From assembly GCF_000819445.1 (NCBI RefSeq), contig NZ_CP005286.1, forward strand, positions 558,001 through 622,000: 64,000 nucleotides of DNA. Reading direction: 5' to 3'. The stretch comes from Corynebacterium humireducens NBRC 106098 = DSM 45392 (GTDB lineage Bacteria > Actinomycetota > Actinomycetes > Mycobacteriales > Mycobacteriaceae). Below the pieces are notes generated by a model. It had not been told where the DNA came from. It worked only from the letters and a program-made list of their open reading frames with translations, and made no database searches. Within the stretch, counting starts at the first letter, position 1. Each line of letters starts with the position of its first letter. Made by a program: the position numbers and the translations under genes. This document shows positions 19,952 to 27,407 of the stretch, piece by piece.

Positions 19952-20406
19952 GCCCCCGTCAGCCGCGCCAGGTCCTGCGGGTCGAGCGCGATGTCGAGGC
20001 CGCGCCGTCCACCGGAGACGTACACCTGCGGCTGCTTCTCGACGCTCGCGTCGATCACCGTCCGCAACCTGCGTTTCTGCCCCAGGGGAGAGATGCCGCC
20101 GGTGACGTACCCGGTCGCACGCTGCGCCTTCGCCGGGTCGGCCAGATCGAGGGACTTGACCCCGAGGGCTGCGGCGGCCTTCTTCAGGGAGAGTCGGCCG
20201 GTGACCGGCACGCAGCACACCGCCAGTTCCCGCCCGGTGTCGACGACGAGCGTCTTGAGGATGAGGTGCGGGTCGACGTCCAGTGCCGCGGCCGCCTGCT
20301 CGCCGAAGTCGTCGGTGCCGGCCTCGAAGGTGTGGAGGAGGTGGGGCACGGCGGCGTCGAGAAGCACGCGCACGGCGGCGGTGGGGGCGGAGGGTCGTCT
20401 GGCCAC
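19924..20406 (-). CDS. ybaK: Cys-tRNA(Pro) deacylase YbaK/EbsC-like
   Basis: Editing protein that hydrolyses mischarged Cys-tRNA(Pro) in trans. The 160 residues start at GTG 20406. Visible are the core ILKTLVVDTGRELAVCCVPV (about 49-68) with the conserved Lys, the TGYVTGGISPLG loop (about 98-109) and the C-terminal VYVSGGRRGLDIALDP. All are typical of the YbaK subgroup. It overlaps the convergent SRAP gene and is divergent from sigH. Confidence 0.9.
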   Translation of the reverse strand: MARRPSAPTAAVRVLLDAAVPHLLHTFEAGTDDFGEQAAAALDVDPHLILKTLVVDTGRELAVCCVPVTGRLSLKKAAAALGVKSLDLADPAKAQRATGYVTGGISPLGQKRRLRTVIDASVEKQPQVYVSGGRRGLDIALDPQDLARLTGAQFSAISSG

Positions 20407-20453
20407 TCATCTACAATGGATGAGAATCGACCTGGAACACAAGAAAGGCGCCG

Positions 20454-21086
20454 ATGTCGGATACTTCGGGTGCTTTGGGCACTCAGGGCACTGAGCTCGC
20501 GAACCGCTTCGAGGAGGAGGCACTGCCGCTCCTCGACCAGCTCTACGGCGGCGCCCTGCGCATGACCCGCAACCCCACGGACGCCGAGGACCTGGTGCAG
20601 GAGACGTACCTCAAGGCGTTCCGCGCCTTCGACTCCTTCAAACCGGGCACCAACCTCAAGGCCTGGCTCTACCGGATCATGACGAACACGTACATCAACG
20701 TCTACCGGAAGAGACAGCGTCAACCCGTCCAGGCCCCCGCCGAGGAGATCAGCGACTGGCAGCTCTACACCACCAGTTCGCACGATTCCACGGGTCTGGA
20801 GTCGGCCGAGGTCGAGGCCCTGAAGAACATGCCGGACGGCAAGATCGCGGAGGCGATGAACCAGCTCTCCGAGGACTACCGCATGGTGGTCTACTACGCC
20901 GACGTCGAGGGCCTGGCGTACAAGGAGATCGCCGAGATCATGGACACGCCCATCGGCACCGTCATGTCACGACTGCACCGGGGAAGAAAGCAGCTCCGTC
21001 AGTTGTTGAAGGAAGTGGCGCATGCACAGGGCATCGGCCTCGATCACCCTGACATGGACATCACGACCCCGGAAGCGAGCAAGTAA
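20454..21086 (+). CDS. sigH: ECF sigma factor SigH
   Basis: Stress sigma factor for heat and disulfide stress (thioredoxin, mycothiol, chaperone genes) in Corynebacterium. The 210 residues have region 2 ([19 protein letters not shown], then [17 protein letters not shown]) and region 4 ([35 protein letters not shown]). ATG 20454 follows AGAAAGG. A -10-like TACAAT lies at 20412-20417. Its last base is shared with the rshA ATG (TAATG), giving tight coupling of sigma and anti-sigma production. Confidence 0.94.
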   Translation: MSDTSGALGTQGTELANRFEEEALPLLDQLYGGALRMTRNPTDAEDLVQETYLKAFRAFDSFKPGTNLKAWLYRIMTNTYINVYRKRQRQPVQAPAEEISDWQLYTTSSHDSTGLESAEVEALKNMPDGKIAEAMNQLSEDYRMVVYYADVEGLAYKEIAEIMDTPIGTVMSRLHRGRKQLRQLLKEVAHAQGIGLDHPDMDITTPEASK

Positions 21087-21352
21087 TGAAGGAACCCTGC
21101 ATCGGCCGTTGCGAGGAGATCCAGGCCCAGCTGTGCACGCTCTTCGACCCCTCCACCACCCCTGAGCAGGCACGGGAGATCCTCGCGGTCATCGCCGAGT
21201 GCCCCCACTGCCACGGTCGTCTGCGTTCGGAGCGGGAGATCCGGGCGCTGCTGCAGAAGTGCTGCAACGCGGAGGCCGCGGCGCCGGCGACGCTGCGGCA
21301 GCGGATCTCGATGCAGATCCGTGAGGTCCGGGTGACGCGTTACCAGGGGTGA
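21086..21352 (+). CDS. rshA: Mycothiol-system anti-sigma factor RshA
   Basis: Redox-sensitive anti-sigma factor that binds SigH and releases it on oxidation. The 88 residues show the ZAS-type Cys pair CPHC (about 36-39) and a distal CC (about 58-59). The usual HxxxCxxC zinc motif reads VIAECPHC here, so the His ligand is missing; other Cys at positions 5, 9 and 17 could compensate. Overlap with sigH by one base implies coupled translation. Confidence 0.88.
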   Translation: MKEPCIGRCEEIQAQLCTLFDPSTTPEQAREILAVIAECPHCHGRLRSEREIRALLQKCCNAEAAAPATLRQRISMQIREVRVTRYQG

Positions 21353-21392
21353 GGCCGGGCGGGGCCGGGGGCATCCGGGGGAGAAAAGCAGA

Positions 21393-21426
21393 GACCGCCC
21401 ACCGAGCGTGTGCTCGGTGGGCGGTC
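21393..21426. terminator. Terminator between rshA and bL37 gene
   Basis: Perfect 15-bp stem (GACCGCCCACCGAGC with its complement) around a GTGT loop. On the minus strand it is followed by TCTGCTTTTCTC, so it mainly ends the bL37 transcript, but it can also act after rshA. Confidence 0.85.
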
Positions 21427-21446
21427 AAGCCGCTTTACATCCTGCT

Positions 21447-21521
21447 TTAGGAGTTCGGGCGCTTACCGTGGTTTGCGCTCTTCTTGCGACGGGCACGGCG
21501 CTTGCTACCACGCTTGCTCAT
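21447..21521 (-). CDS. 50S ribosomal protein bL37 (24 residues)
   Basis: The minus-strand frame from ATG 21521 to TAA 21447 encodes 24 residues, MSKRGSKRRARRKKSANHGK followed by RPNS. This matches the tiny, extremely basic actinobacterial bL37 that sits near 23S rRNA helices in mycobacterial ribosomes. AGGAGAA (21526-21532) is an ideal ribosome-binding site. A terminator follows at 21393-21426. The gene lies between rshA and whcE; its shortness makes it easy to miss. Confidence 0.9.
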   Translation of the reverse strand: MSKRGSKRRARRKKSANHGKRPNS

Positions 21522-21615
21522 GTGATTCTCCTTGGGTGAGAGGGGTTGTCAACTTCCGACAACTCTAGCGCTCGGGCCCGGTCGCGAAAAATTGAGGTCT
21601 TGTTTAGGAACCTGG

Positions 21616-21876
21616 TTATGCAGCGACGCGGGTGCGACGGCCGCGGGAGTTGCGACGCTTCAGTGCGCGACGCTCGTCCTCGGACATGCCGCCCCACACG
21701 CCGGCGTCCTGGCCGGTCTCCAGGGCCCACTTCAGGCACTGGGAGGTGACGGGGCAGCGGTTGCAGACGATCTTGGCCTTGGCGATCTGGGACAGGGCCG
21801 GACCGGAGTTGCCGACCGGGAAGAACAGCTCGGGATCCTCGTCGCGGCAGACGGCCTCGTGGCGCCAATCAGACAT
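21616..21876 (-). CDS. whcE: WhiB-family iron-sulfur regulator WhcE (WhiB1-like)
   Basis: Redox/NO-responsive 4Fe-4S transcription regulator; WhcE of C. glutamicum supports the heat and oxidative stress response together with SigH. The 86 residues begin MSDWRHEAVCRDEDPELFFP. The four Cys are C10 and those of CNRCPVTSQC (about 38-47). GVWGGMSEDERR (about 60-71) and a basic tail follow. It closely resembles mycobacterial WhiB1 in sequence and context. AAGGAGAA precedes the ATG. Possible GlxR sites lie about 255-310 bp upstream, and M. tuberculosis whiB1 is known to be under CRP control. Confidence 0.95.
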   Translation of the reverse strand: MSDWRHEAVCRDEDPELFFPVGNSGPALSQIAKAKIVCNRCPVTSQCLKWALETGQDAGVWGGMSEDERRALKRRNSRGRRTRVAA

Positions 21877-22129
21877 GGGTTATTCTCCTTACACAGTTGG
21901 AACGCGGGCGAAACGGTGCACACCAGAATGGCGGCCACGGGTGTGGCCGACTGAAAAACAAGTTGCATCCCCCACGATGTCGGGTCCGGGCGCGGGGCCC
22001 TCACCTCGTTCATGTGGCGTTAACCCCGTGGTGTGTCAGGGTTAAGGGCCGATTTACCGACCGGCCGTTTTGCTACCCGAGAATAATGGCACGTGAACAC
22101 AAAGTGCGCTAGGGGTAAACGCCGAATTG

Positions 22130-22145
22130 TGTCGTAATTCACACA
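22130..22145. promoter_or_regulatory. glxR box: GlxR (CRP-type) binding site candidate
   Basis: TGTGTCGTAATTCACA matches the GlxR consensus TGTGANNTANNTCACA at 11 of 12 defined positions. GlxR is the cAMP-responsive global regulator of corynebacteria. The site is 254 bp upstream of whcE and 245 bp upstream of the gene at 22391. Confidence 0.6.
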
Positions 22146-22172
22146 ATATTATCCATTGTTAAGGTTGCAAAG

Positions 22173-22188
22173 TGTTCTGTGTCACTGT
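22173..22188. promoter_or_regulatory. Second, weaker GlxR-like site
   Basis: AGTGTTCTGTGTCACT matches 8 of 12 defined consensus positions and keeps GTG...CAC at the correct spacing. It lies 27 bp from the stronger site, so cooperative binding is possible. Confidence 0.35.
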
Positions 22189-22390
22189 TTTGGGGCTTTG
22201 TCATCGACGCTATGACCTGCGCAAACGCTAAAGTGCCTGCAAGCATGCCGAGGCTCCGAACGTCAAGTTCTCCGTCCCTCCGGCCGTTACGCAGCCTGTC
22301 AAGTCATGTCCGGCGCGCCGCAACCGCCACCTGACGTCCGGCCCCTCGGGAGCATCCGCCCAGCGGAGCGGGGGTATAGAGTAATGAGCC

Positions 22391-22831
22391 GTGACTGACG
22401 TGAACCCCAGCCCCCAGCGTCCCCTGCCGCCCGCCCCCATCCGGTGGGCCGGCCTCATCGCCATCGTGCAGTCGGCCATCGTGCTCGCCTTCGCCGGACT
22501 CCTCGTCGCCCGGGACATCATGGGCGCACGCGAGGCGGACCTCGTCTCCGACAGTGCCAACATCAGCTGGGTCGGCACCGGCACAGCGGTCTTCCTCGGC
22601 CTGATCTTCGGTGCCGCGATCTTCGCCGCGATCTGGATGATGCGCGGCCACCAGTGGGGCCGGGGCCTCGTCATCTACCTGGAGATCATCACCCTGGGTC
22701 TGTCGTACTTCATGTTCACCGGCGGCCTGTGGCCCGCCGGCGTCGCCACCGCCGCCTCCGCGATCGCGGCGCTGTTCTTCCTCTTCAACCCCCGCTCACT
22801 GGAGTGGGCGGAGGCCAGGCACGGCTTCTAG
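22391..22831 (+). CDS. Small integral membrane protein, unknown function
   Basis: A 146-residue protein from GTG 22391 with a Pro-rich N-terminus and four predicted membrane helices (about 19-42, 62-84, 91-111 and 114-132). No signature motif is present. It converges on the beta-propeller gene, with a 4-nt overlap. Its promoter probably lies in the long intergenic region to the left. Confidence 0.7.
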   Translation: MTDVNPSPQRPLPPAPIRWAGLIAIVQSAIVLAFAGLLVARDIMGAREADLVSDSANISWVGTGTAVFLGLIFGAAIFAAIWMMRGHQWGRGLVIYLEIITLGLSYFMFTGGLWPAGVATAASAIAALFFLFNPRSLEWAEARHGF

Positions 22832-24042
22832 ACCTCCGGGACGAGCCCCACGACGAGGTCGCCCCGCTTCTCGACGACCGTCCCGCCTGCCACACCCAGC
22901 GTGACCATCCCCTCGTACCCGCCGCGGTCGACGGGGATGGTCCTCTCTGTCTCACCGGTCGTCCAGTCGACGACGCTGATGCCCTCCGGCACGGGCACGA
23001 GCAGACGCTCGCCCACCGCGACGCCGGTACCCAGCGCCGGGATCTCGTGCTGCACCTCGAGATCGCCCGGGGAGAAAAGGAGGAGGCTCCCGCCGTCGAA
23101 CCAGGTGAGGTGGTGCGGCAGGTCCGCGGCGACCGGGGCGTGGGGCAAGCCCTCCGCTGCGGTGGGCAGGGGAGCGCCCCGCTCGTGGCGGTGCAGCTCG
23201 ACGCCCTCGTCCGAGTAGGACACGACGGCCCCCTCGGTGACCACAGCCGCGCCCTCCTCGCCGACGGCGACCAGGAAGGCGCCTGCGTCGGAGAGCTGTA
23301 CCGAGGTCCTGATCTCCGGGGTGCGGGACTCCTCCGGGGTGGCCTCCTGGAAGCGGAGCCAGACGCCGTCGTCGCACACCTCGGTGACCGCCAGCAGCTC
23401 GGTACGGGTGAGGGCGGAGGTCAGCTCACACCCCGGGTGCGGCTGCAGGTTCGGTTCCTGCCGTCCCTCCACGTGGCCGTACTCGACGGTGCGGACCATG
23501 TCCGAACGCCACAGCTCCAGGCGGTCGGCACCCACCGTGCCGATCCGGTCGTTCGAGGCCACGGCGACGACGTCATCAGGGGAGATGGCGGAGCGGGTGC
23601 GCTCGTACCTGCCGGTCGAGGTGTCGATGGAGACCACGTCGCCGCATCCGTGGTCCGCCCGCCACGTGGTGACGACCCGGCCCCACGCCGCACCGAGGGA
23701 ACACAGCTCGAGGTCACGCTCGTAGTCCCACACGACCCCGCCCGTGGGGGAGGGGTCGACGGCGAAGACACGGTGACCGTTGTTGGTCATGACCAGCCCG
23801 TCCGAGATGACGGGCTGGTGGACGCCGGGCAGGGGCACGTCAGGCAGGGACCATGACTCGACCAGGGCCCGGGGGACCTCCTCCAACGGTTCCGCGGCGA
23901 CATGCTCCACCTCGGCGGAGTTGAGGTGGGAGGAACGGACGGGGGAGGTCAGCCACACGCCGGCGACGGCGGCGACGGACACGGCGGTGATGACACCGGT
24001 GGCGATGAGGTCACCACGGGTGCGGCGGAGCGGACGATTCAT
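22828..24042 (-). CDS. Membrane-anchored beta-propeller-like protein (Rv3212 family)
   Basis: 404 residues: a basic N-terminus, one hydrophobic anchor (about 12-32), then an extracytoplasmic region rich in repeats of the PQQ/beta-propeller type (GRVVTTWRADHGCGDVVSID, VVWDYERDLELCSLG). It corresponds to Rv3212 next to the RhlE helicase in M. tuberculosis. No catalytic site is visible, and its function is unknown. ATGA overlap with the upstream helicase gene indicates an operon with translational coupling. Confidence 0.75.
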   Translation of the reverse strand: MNRPLRRTRGDLIATGVITAVSVAAVAGVWLTSPVRSSHLNSAEVEHVAAEPLEEVPRALVESWSLPDVPLPGVHQPVISDGLVMTNNGHRVFAVDPSPTGGVVWDYERDLELCSLGAAWGRVVTTWRADHGCGDVVSIDTSTGRYERTRSAISPDDVVAVASNDRIGTVGADRLELWRSDMVRTVEYGHVEGRQEPNLQPHPGCELTSALTRTELLAVTEVCDDGVWLRFQEATPEESRTPEIRTSVQLSDAGAFLVAVGEEGAAVVTEGAVVSYSDEGVELHRHERGAPLPTAAEGLPHAPVAADLPHHLTWFDGGSLLLFSPGDLEVQHEIPALGTGVAVGERLLVPVPEGISVVDWTTGETERTIPVDRGGYEGMVTLGVAGGTVVEKRGDLVVGLVPEV

Positions 24043-25424
24043 CGGCGGCGACCCCGCCCGCCGCGTTCGCCACGGTCGCCGTGCTCACCCCGGGGAGCGC
24101 GCGCGGAACCGGAACGCGGGCCGCGCGGGGTGCGGGGGCCACGGCCCCGCACGGCGGCGGCCGCCCCACCGAACACCCGTCGCGGCTTGCCCACGGACTC
24201 CTGGGCGCCCTCGGGGATCGAGAGGGCGTCGAAAAGCTCCGGTGACGTGGAGAACCACTGCGGCGGCTCCGGCAGATCCAGGTCGAGTTCCTCGTTGATG
24301 GCCTTCCACTTGGGCAGCTCGTCGTAGCCCACGAGGGTGATGGCGGTGCCGGAGTGTCCCGCGCGGCCCGTGCGGCCGATGCGGTGGACATAGGTCATCG
24401 GGTCGTCCGGGGTCTGGTAGTTGATGACGTGCGTGACGTCGTCGATGTCGATGCCACGCGCGGCGACGTCGGTGGCCACGAGGATCTCGATGGTGCCGTC
24501 GCGGAAGGCGTTGAGCGACTTCTCACGGGCCGGCTGCCCCATGTCACCGTGGACCGCGCCGACGGTGAAACCACGACCGGCCAGCTCCTCGGCGACCTCC
24601 GCGGCGGTGCGCTTCGTGCGCGCGAAGATGATGGTGCGCCCCCGGCCGTTCGCCTGCAGGATGCGGGCGGTGACCGCCGGCTTGTCCATGCGGTGCGCCA
24701 TGAAGACGACCTGCTCCGTCGTGGAGTGGGTCTGCGCGGCACCGGCCTCCTCCGCGCGGATGTGCACCGGCTGGCTGAGGAAGCTGCGCGCCAGGGTGAT
24801 GATCGGACCGGGCATCGTCGCGGAGAAGAGCATCGTCTGGTGCTCGTGTTCGAGAGCGCGGAGGATCTTCTCGATGTCCGGCAGGAAACCGAGGTCGAGC
24901 ATCTCGTCGGCCTCGTCGAGGACGAGGATCGCGACGCGGTCCAGCTGCAGGTCACCGCGCTGGTAGAGGTCGATGATGCGGCCCGGGGTGCCGACCACGA
25001 CGTCGACGCCCGCCTCCAGCGCCTCGATCTGCTCCTCATAGGGGCGGCCACCGTAGATGGTGGTCAGACGCACCGGGATCTTCGCGGCGGCGCGGGCGAG
25101 GTCCTCGCCCACCTGGACGGCGAGCTCACGGGTCGGGACCACGACCAGGGCACGCGGGGTGCCGTCGAGCTCCTCGACGTCGGCCGAGTCGAAGACGCGG
25201 TCGAGCAGCGGCACACCGAAACCGAGGGTCTTGCCCATGCCGGTGCGGGCCTGACCGATGAGGTCCGTGCCGTCGAGCGCCAGGGGGAGGGTCAGTTCCT
25301 GGATCGCGAACGTGCGGGTGATTCCCTCGGCGGCGAGAGCCTCACAGATCTCCACCGCCACACCGAGTTCAGCAAAGGTCGGGGAGGCGGACCGGGACGA
25401 GGAATGCGAGGTAGGTGCAGACAC
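24039..25424 (-). CDS. rhlE: DEAD-box RNA helicase (RhlE-type)
   Basis: ATP-dependent RNA helicase, probably acting in ribosome assembly or mRNA turnover. The 461 residues start at GTG 25424. Motifs in order are a Q-motif (TFAIQELTLP), motif I ARTGMGKT (about 58-65), GTPGRI, DEAD in VLDEADEMLD (about 168-177), SAT (LFSATMPG), and HRIGRTGRAG (about 346-355). The C-terminal 60 residues are Arg/Gly-rich (GERGGRGRRR), an RNA-binding tail. A -10-like TAGTAT ends 7 nt before the GTG, suggesting a leaderless transcript. Confidence 0.93.
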   Translation of the reverse strand: MSAPTSHSSSRSASPTFAELGVAVEICEALAAEGITRTFAIQELTLPLALDGTDLIGQARTGMGKTLGFGVPLLDRVFDSADVEELDGTPRALVVVPTRELAVQVGEDLARAAAKIPVRLTTIYGGRPYEEQIEALEAGVDVVVGTPGRIIDLYQRGDLQLDRVAILVLDEADEMLDLGFLPDIEKILRALEHEHQTMLFSATMPGPIITLARSFLSQPVHIRAEEAGAAQTHSTTEQVVFMAHRMDKPAVTARILQANGRGRTIIFARTKRTAAEVAEELAGRGFTVGAVHGDMGQPAREKSLNAFRDGTIEILVATDVAARGIDIDDVTHVINYQTPDDPMTYVHRIGRTGRAGHSGTAITLVGYDELPKWKAINEELDLDLPEPPQWFSTSPELFDALSIPEGAQESVGKPRRVFGGAAAAVRGRGPRTPRGPRSGSARAPRGEHGDRGERGGRGRRR

Positions 25425-25431
25425 AACCTAG

Positions 25432-25455
25432 ATACTATCGGTCCCGGTCTATGAT
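25432..25455. promoter_or_regulatory. Divergent leaderless-type promoters (rhlE / DUF3107)
   Basis: Minus strand: TAGTAT (25437-25432) is followed by 7 nt, then GTG 25424. Plus strand: TATGAT (25450-25455) is followed by 7 nt, then ATG 25463. Neither start has a ribosome-binding sequence. Both spacings put transcription start on the start codon. Confidence 0.5.
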
Positions 25456-25462
25456 GGGGCCC

Positions 25463-25690
25463 ATGGATATCAAGATCGGTTTTGCAGATTCGCCCCGTGA
25501 GCTCGTGATCACCACCGAGGACAACCAGGAGGACGTGGCCAACCAGGTCGCCGCGGCCCTGGAGAATGACCAGGCGACGCTGCAGCTGACCGACGCCAAG
25601 GGCGTCCGCTACATCGTCCGCGCCCGTCAGATCGCCTGGGTCGAGCTGGGCACCACCACCCAGCGTTTCGTCGGTTTCGCCGGCGCCTGA
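25463..25690 (+). CDS. DUF3107-family protein
   Basis: A 75-residue protein (MDIKIGFADSPRELVITTED...) matching DUF3107, a short actinobacterial family of unknown role (Rv3208A-like). ATG 25463 is chosen over ATG 25451 and 25454 because the latter overlap the -10 box TATGAT and because homologues begin at MDIKIG. It is probably leaderless. The protein is predicted soluble, mainly beta-alpha-beta. Confidence 0.8.
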   Translation: MDIKIGFADSPRELVITTEDNQEDVANQVAAALENDQATLQLTDAKGVRYIVRARQIAWVELGTTTQRFVGFAGA

Positions 25691-25710
25691 CCCTCCGGAC
25701 CACGTACTCC

Positions 25711-26619
25711 ATGAGCTCCCGCTCCTCCGGGTCCGTGCTGGCCCGATACGCCCGTGACCTGGGATGGCGTGCCTACGCCATCCCGGTTCTCGTCGTGATC
25801 ACCGTCTGGGTGCTTTTCGACGTCTTCACGTCCCCCGCGGAGACGGACACGATGGACGGCGCCGTGAGCGCCACGTCACGGACCGAGAACCGGGACGCCA
25901 CCGAGGGCGACGGGACCAGGCACGGACCGAACCCCGCCGACGACCCCGACCAGGCGCTGCCGATCAACCAGCTCCCGCCCGGCGGCCCGTTCACCGAGCA
26001 GGGCGAGGGGACCTTCCGCACGGTGGGTACCCCCGGCATGACCGCGGGTGAGGGGCTGGAGACGGTCATCCGTTACGTCGTGGAGGTGGAGGACGGCGTC
26101 GACACGGCCGGTTCCGGTGGCGACGACGCCCTGGCCGCCATGATCGACGCCACCCTGTCCAACCCCAAGGGCTGGACCAACGACACCGCCTTCCGCTTCG
26201 AGCACGTCGCCCCCGACCAGGAGCCGACCATGCGGATCCAGCTCACCAGCGTGGGCACCACCCGCGAACTGTGCGGCGGCCTCGACCTCGAGATGGAGAC
26301 CAGCTGCCACATCCGCATCGACGGCGTCTCCCGCGTGCTCATCAACGAGTCCCGCTGGGTCCGCGGCGCCGCCCCGTTCAACGGCGACCTCGGTTCCTAC
26401 CGCCAGTACCTGGTCAACCACGAGGTCGGCCACGGCCTGGGCTACGCCGCCCACGAGCCCTGCGGGGCCGACGGCGAGCTCGCGCCGATCATGATGCAGC
26501 AGACGCTCTCGCTCAACAACGCGGAGCTCCACGCCATCAACCCGGACGAGGTCTACCCGGACGAGAACGTCACCTGCCGCTACAACCCGTGGCCGTACCC
26601 GCGGCCCGTGGTGCTGTAG
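25711..26619 (+). CDS. DUF3152 protein, anchored metzincin-like protease candidate
   Basis: 302 residues: a membrane anchor (about 19-36), a Pro/Asp-rich linker, then the DUF3152 domain. The C-terminal half has NHEVGHGLGYAAHEPC (about 233-248), a zinc-binding HExxH plus a downstream His, close to the HExxHxxGxxH metzincin pattern but with one extra residue. Five Cys outside the membrane could form disulfides. It would act outside the membrane. It matches Rv3207c. Activity and substrate are unknown. Confidence 0.82.
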   Translation: MSSRSSGSVLARYARDLGWRAYAIPVLVVITVWVLFDVFTSPAETDTMDGAVSATSRTENRDATEGDGTRHGPNPADDPDQALPINQLPPGGPFTEQGEGTFRTVGTPGMTAGEGLETVIRYVVEVEDGVDTAGSGGDDALAAMIDATLSNPKGWTNDTAFRFEHVAPDQEPTMRIQLTSVGTTRELCGGLDLEMETSCHIRIDGVSRVLINESRWVRGAAPFNGDLGSYRQYLVNHEVGHGLGYAAHEPCGADGELAPIMMQQTLSLNNAELHAINPDEVYPDENVTCRYNPWPYPRPVVL

Positions 26620-26630
26620 GGAGCGCCCGC

Positions 26631-27404
26631 ATGATGTACCAGGAGACCGTCCCCGCCCACGTGGTCAACGCCTTCCAGGGCGAGTCCGGCATGCCGGAAC
26701 CGGCCGGTCACGCCTGGGACCACGGCTGGCGGATCGGCCCCGTCGTGTACTCCCGGGCCTCCGGCGTCGCCGCCGGCTGGTCCGCGAAGCTGCGCGGCTC
26801 CCTCCACGTCGACGGGGTGCGTCTGGCCCGCCCCGTGCGGTCCACCGACGGCCGTTTCATCGTCGCCGGCTGGAAGGCCTCCACCTGGATCGACGGGGAG
26901 CTGGCGCGCCGGGTGGATGAGACGGTGCTGGTGGCGCTCCGGCTGACGGAGGCCCTCGCGGGGCTCAACGGGCATGCACTGCCCCCGGAGCCGGAGGCCT
27001 CCGACCCCTTCGTCCTCGCCGAGCACCGTGCGTGGGAGGAGGACGCCCCGGAATACCGGGAGATCACCGGGCCGCTGCAGTTCGGACACGCGGATCTGCT
27101 GGCCTGTACCCTCTACCACGGGAATCAGGCTCCGGCGGTGACGGACCTGGTGCCCTTCGCCGCGCCCCGCCCGCCCGCGTACACCGCCGCGCTGGTCATG
27201 GTGGACGGCCTCATCGCGGGGGCCGTCGACGACGGCATCATCGACCGTTTCCGTCACCTGCCGGACATCGACCAGCTGCTGCTGCGGGCGGTCGCCTACC
27301 GACGCCACGTCAACGAGCTGCACCCGCGGGGGTCCTCGAACGCGCGGGCCCACATCCGGAGGGTGGAGGATCTCCTCATGTCGGAGGCAGCTGATACAAA
27401 CTAG
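26631..27404 (+). CDS. TIGR02569-family protein
   Basis: A 257-residue protein starting MMYQETVPAHVVNAFQGESG, typical of TIGR02569, a mycolata-specific family (Rv3205c-like) distantly resembling aminoglycoside-phosphotransferase folds. It contains HGWRIGPVVYSR and LTEALAGLNG, and a C-terminal helix carries many Arg/His. No complete kinase catalytic loop is seen, so function is unknown. GGGAG precedes the start. adnA begins 3 nt after the stop, so the genes are likely co-transcribed. Confidence 0.78.
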   Translation: MMYQETVPAHVVNAFQGESGMPEPAGHAWDHGWRIGPVVYSRASGVAAGWSAKLRGSLHVDGVRLARPVRSTDGRFIVAGWKASTWIDGELARRVDETVLVALRLTEALAGLNGHALPPEPEASDPFVLAEHRAWEEDAPEYREITGPLQFGHADLLACTLYHGNQAPAVTDLVPFAAPRPPAYTAALVMVDGLIAGAVDDGIIDRFRHLPDIDQLLLRAVAYRRHVNELHPRGSSNARAHIRRVEDLLMSEAADTN

Positions 27405-27407
27405 GGC

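Larger units (their letters stand above)
21877..22390. other. 514-bp divergent intergenic region, whcE and membrane-protein gene
   Basis: No coding frame of merit is seen and the base composition is AT-richer than its surroundings, especially 22,080-22,230. It holds a TTAACCC/GGGTTAA inverted repeat (22020-22045), two GlxR-like sites (22130-22145, 22173-22188) and several TATAAT-like hexamers. It is presumably the promoter and long 5' leader of whcE on one side and the promoter of the gene at 22391 on the other. Confidence 0.6.
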
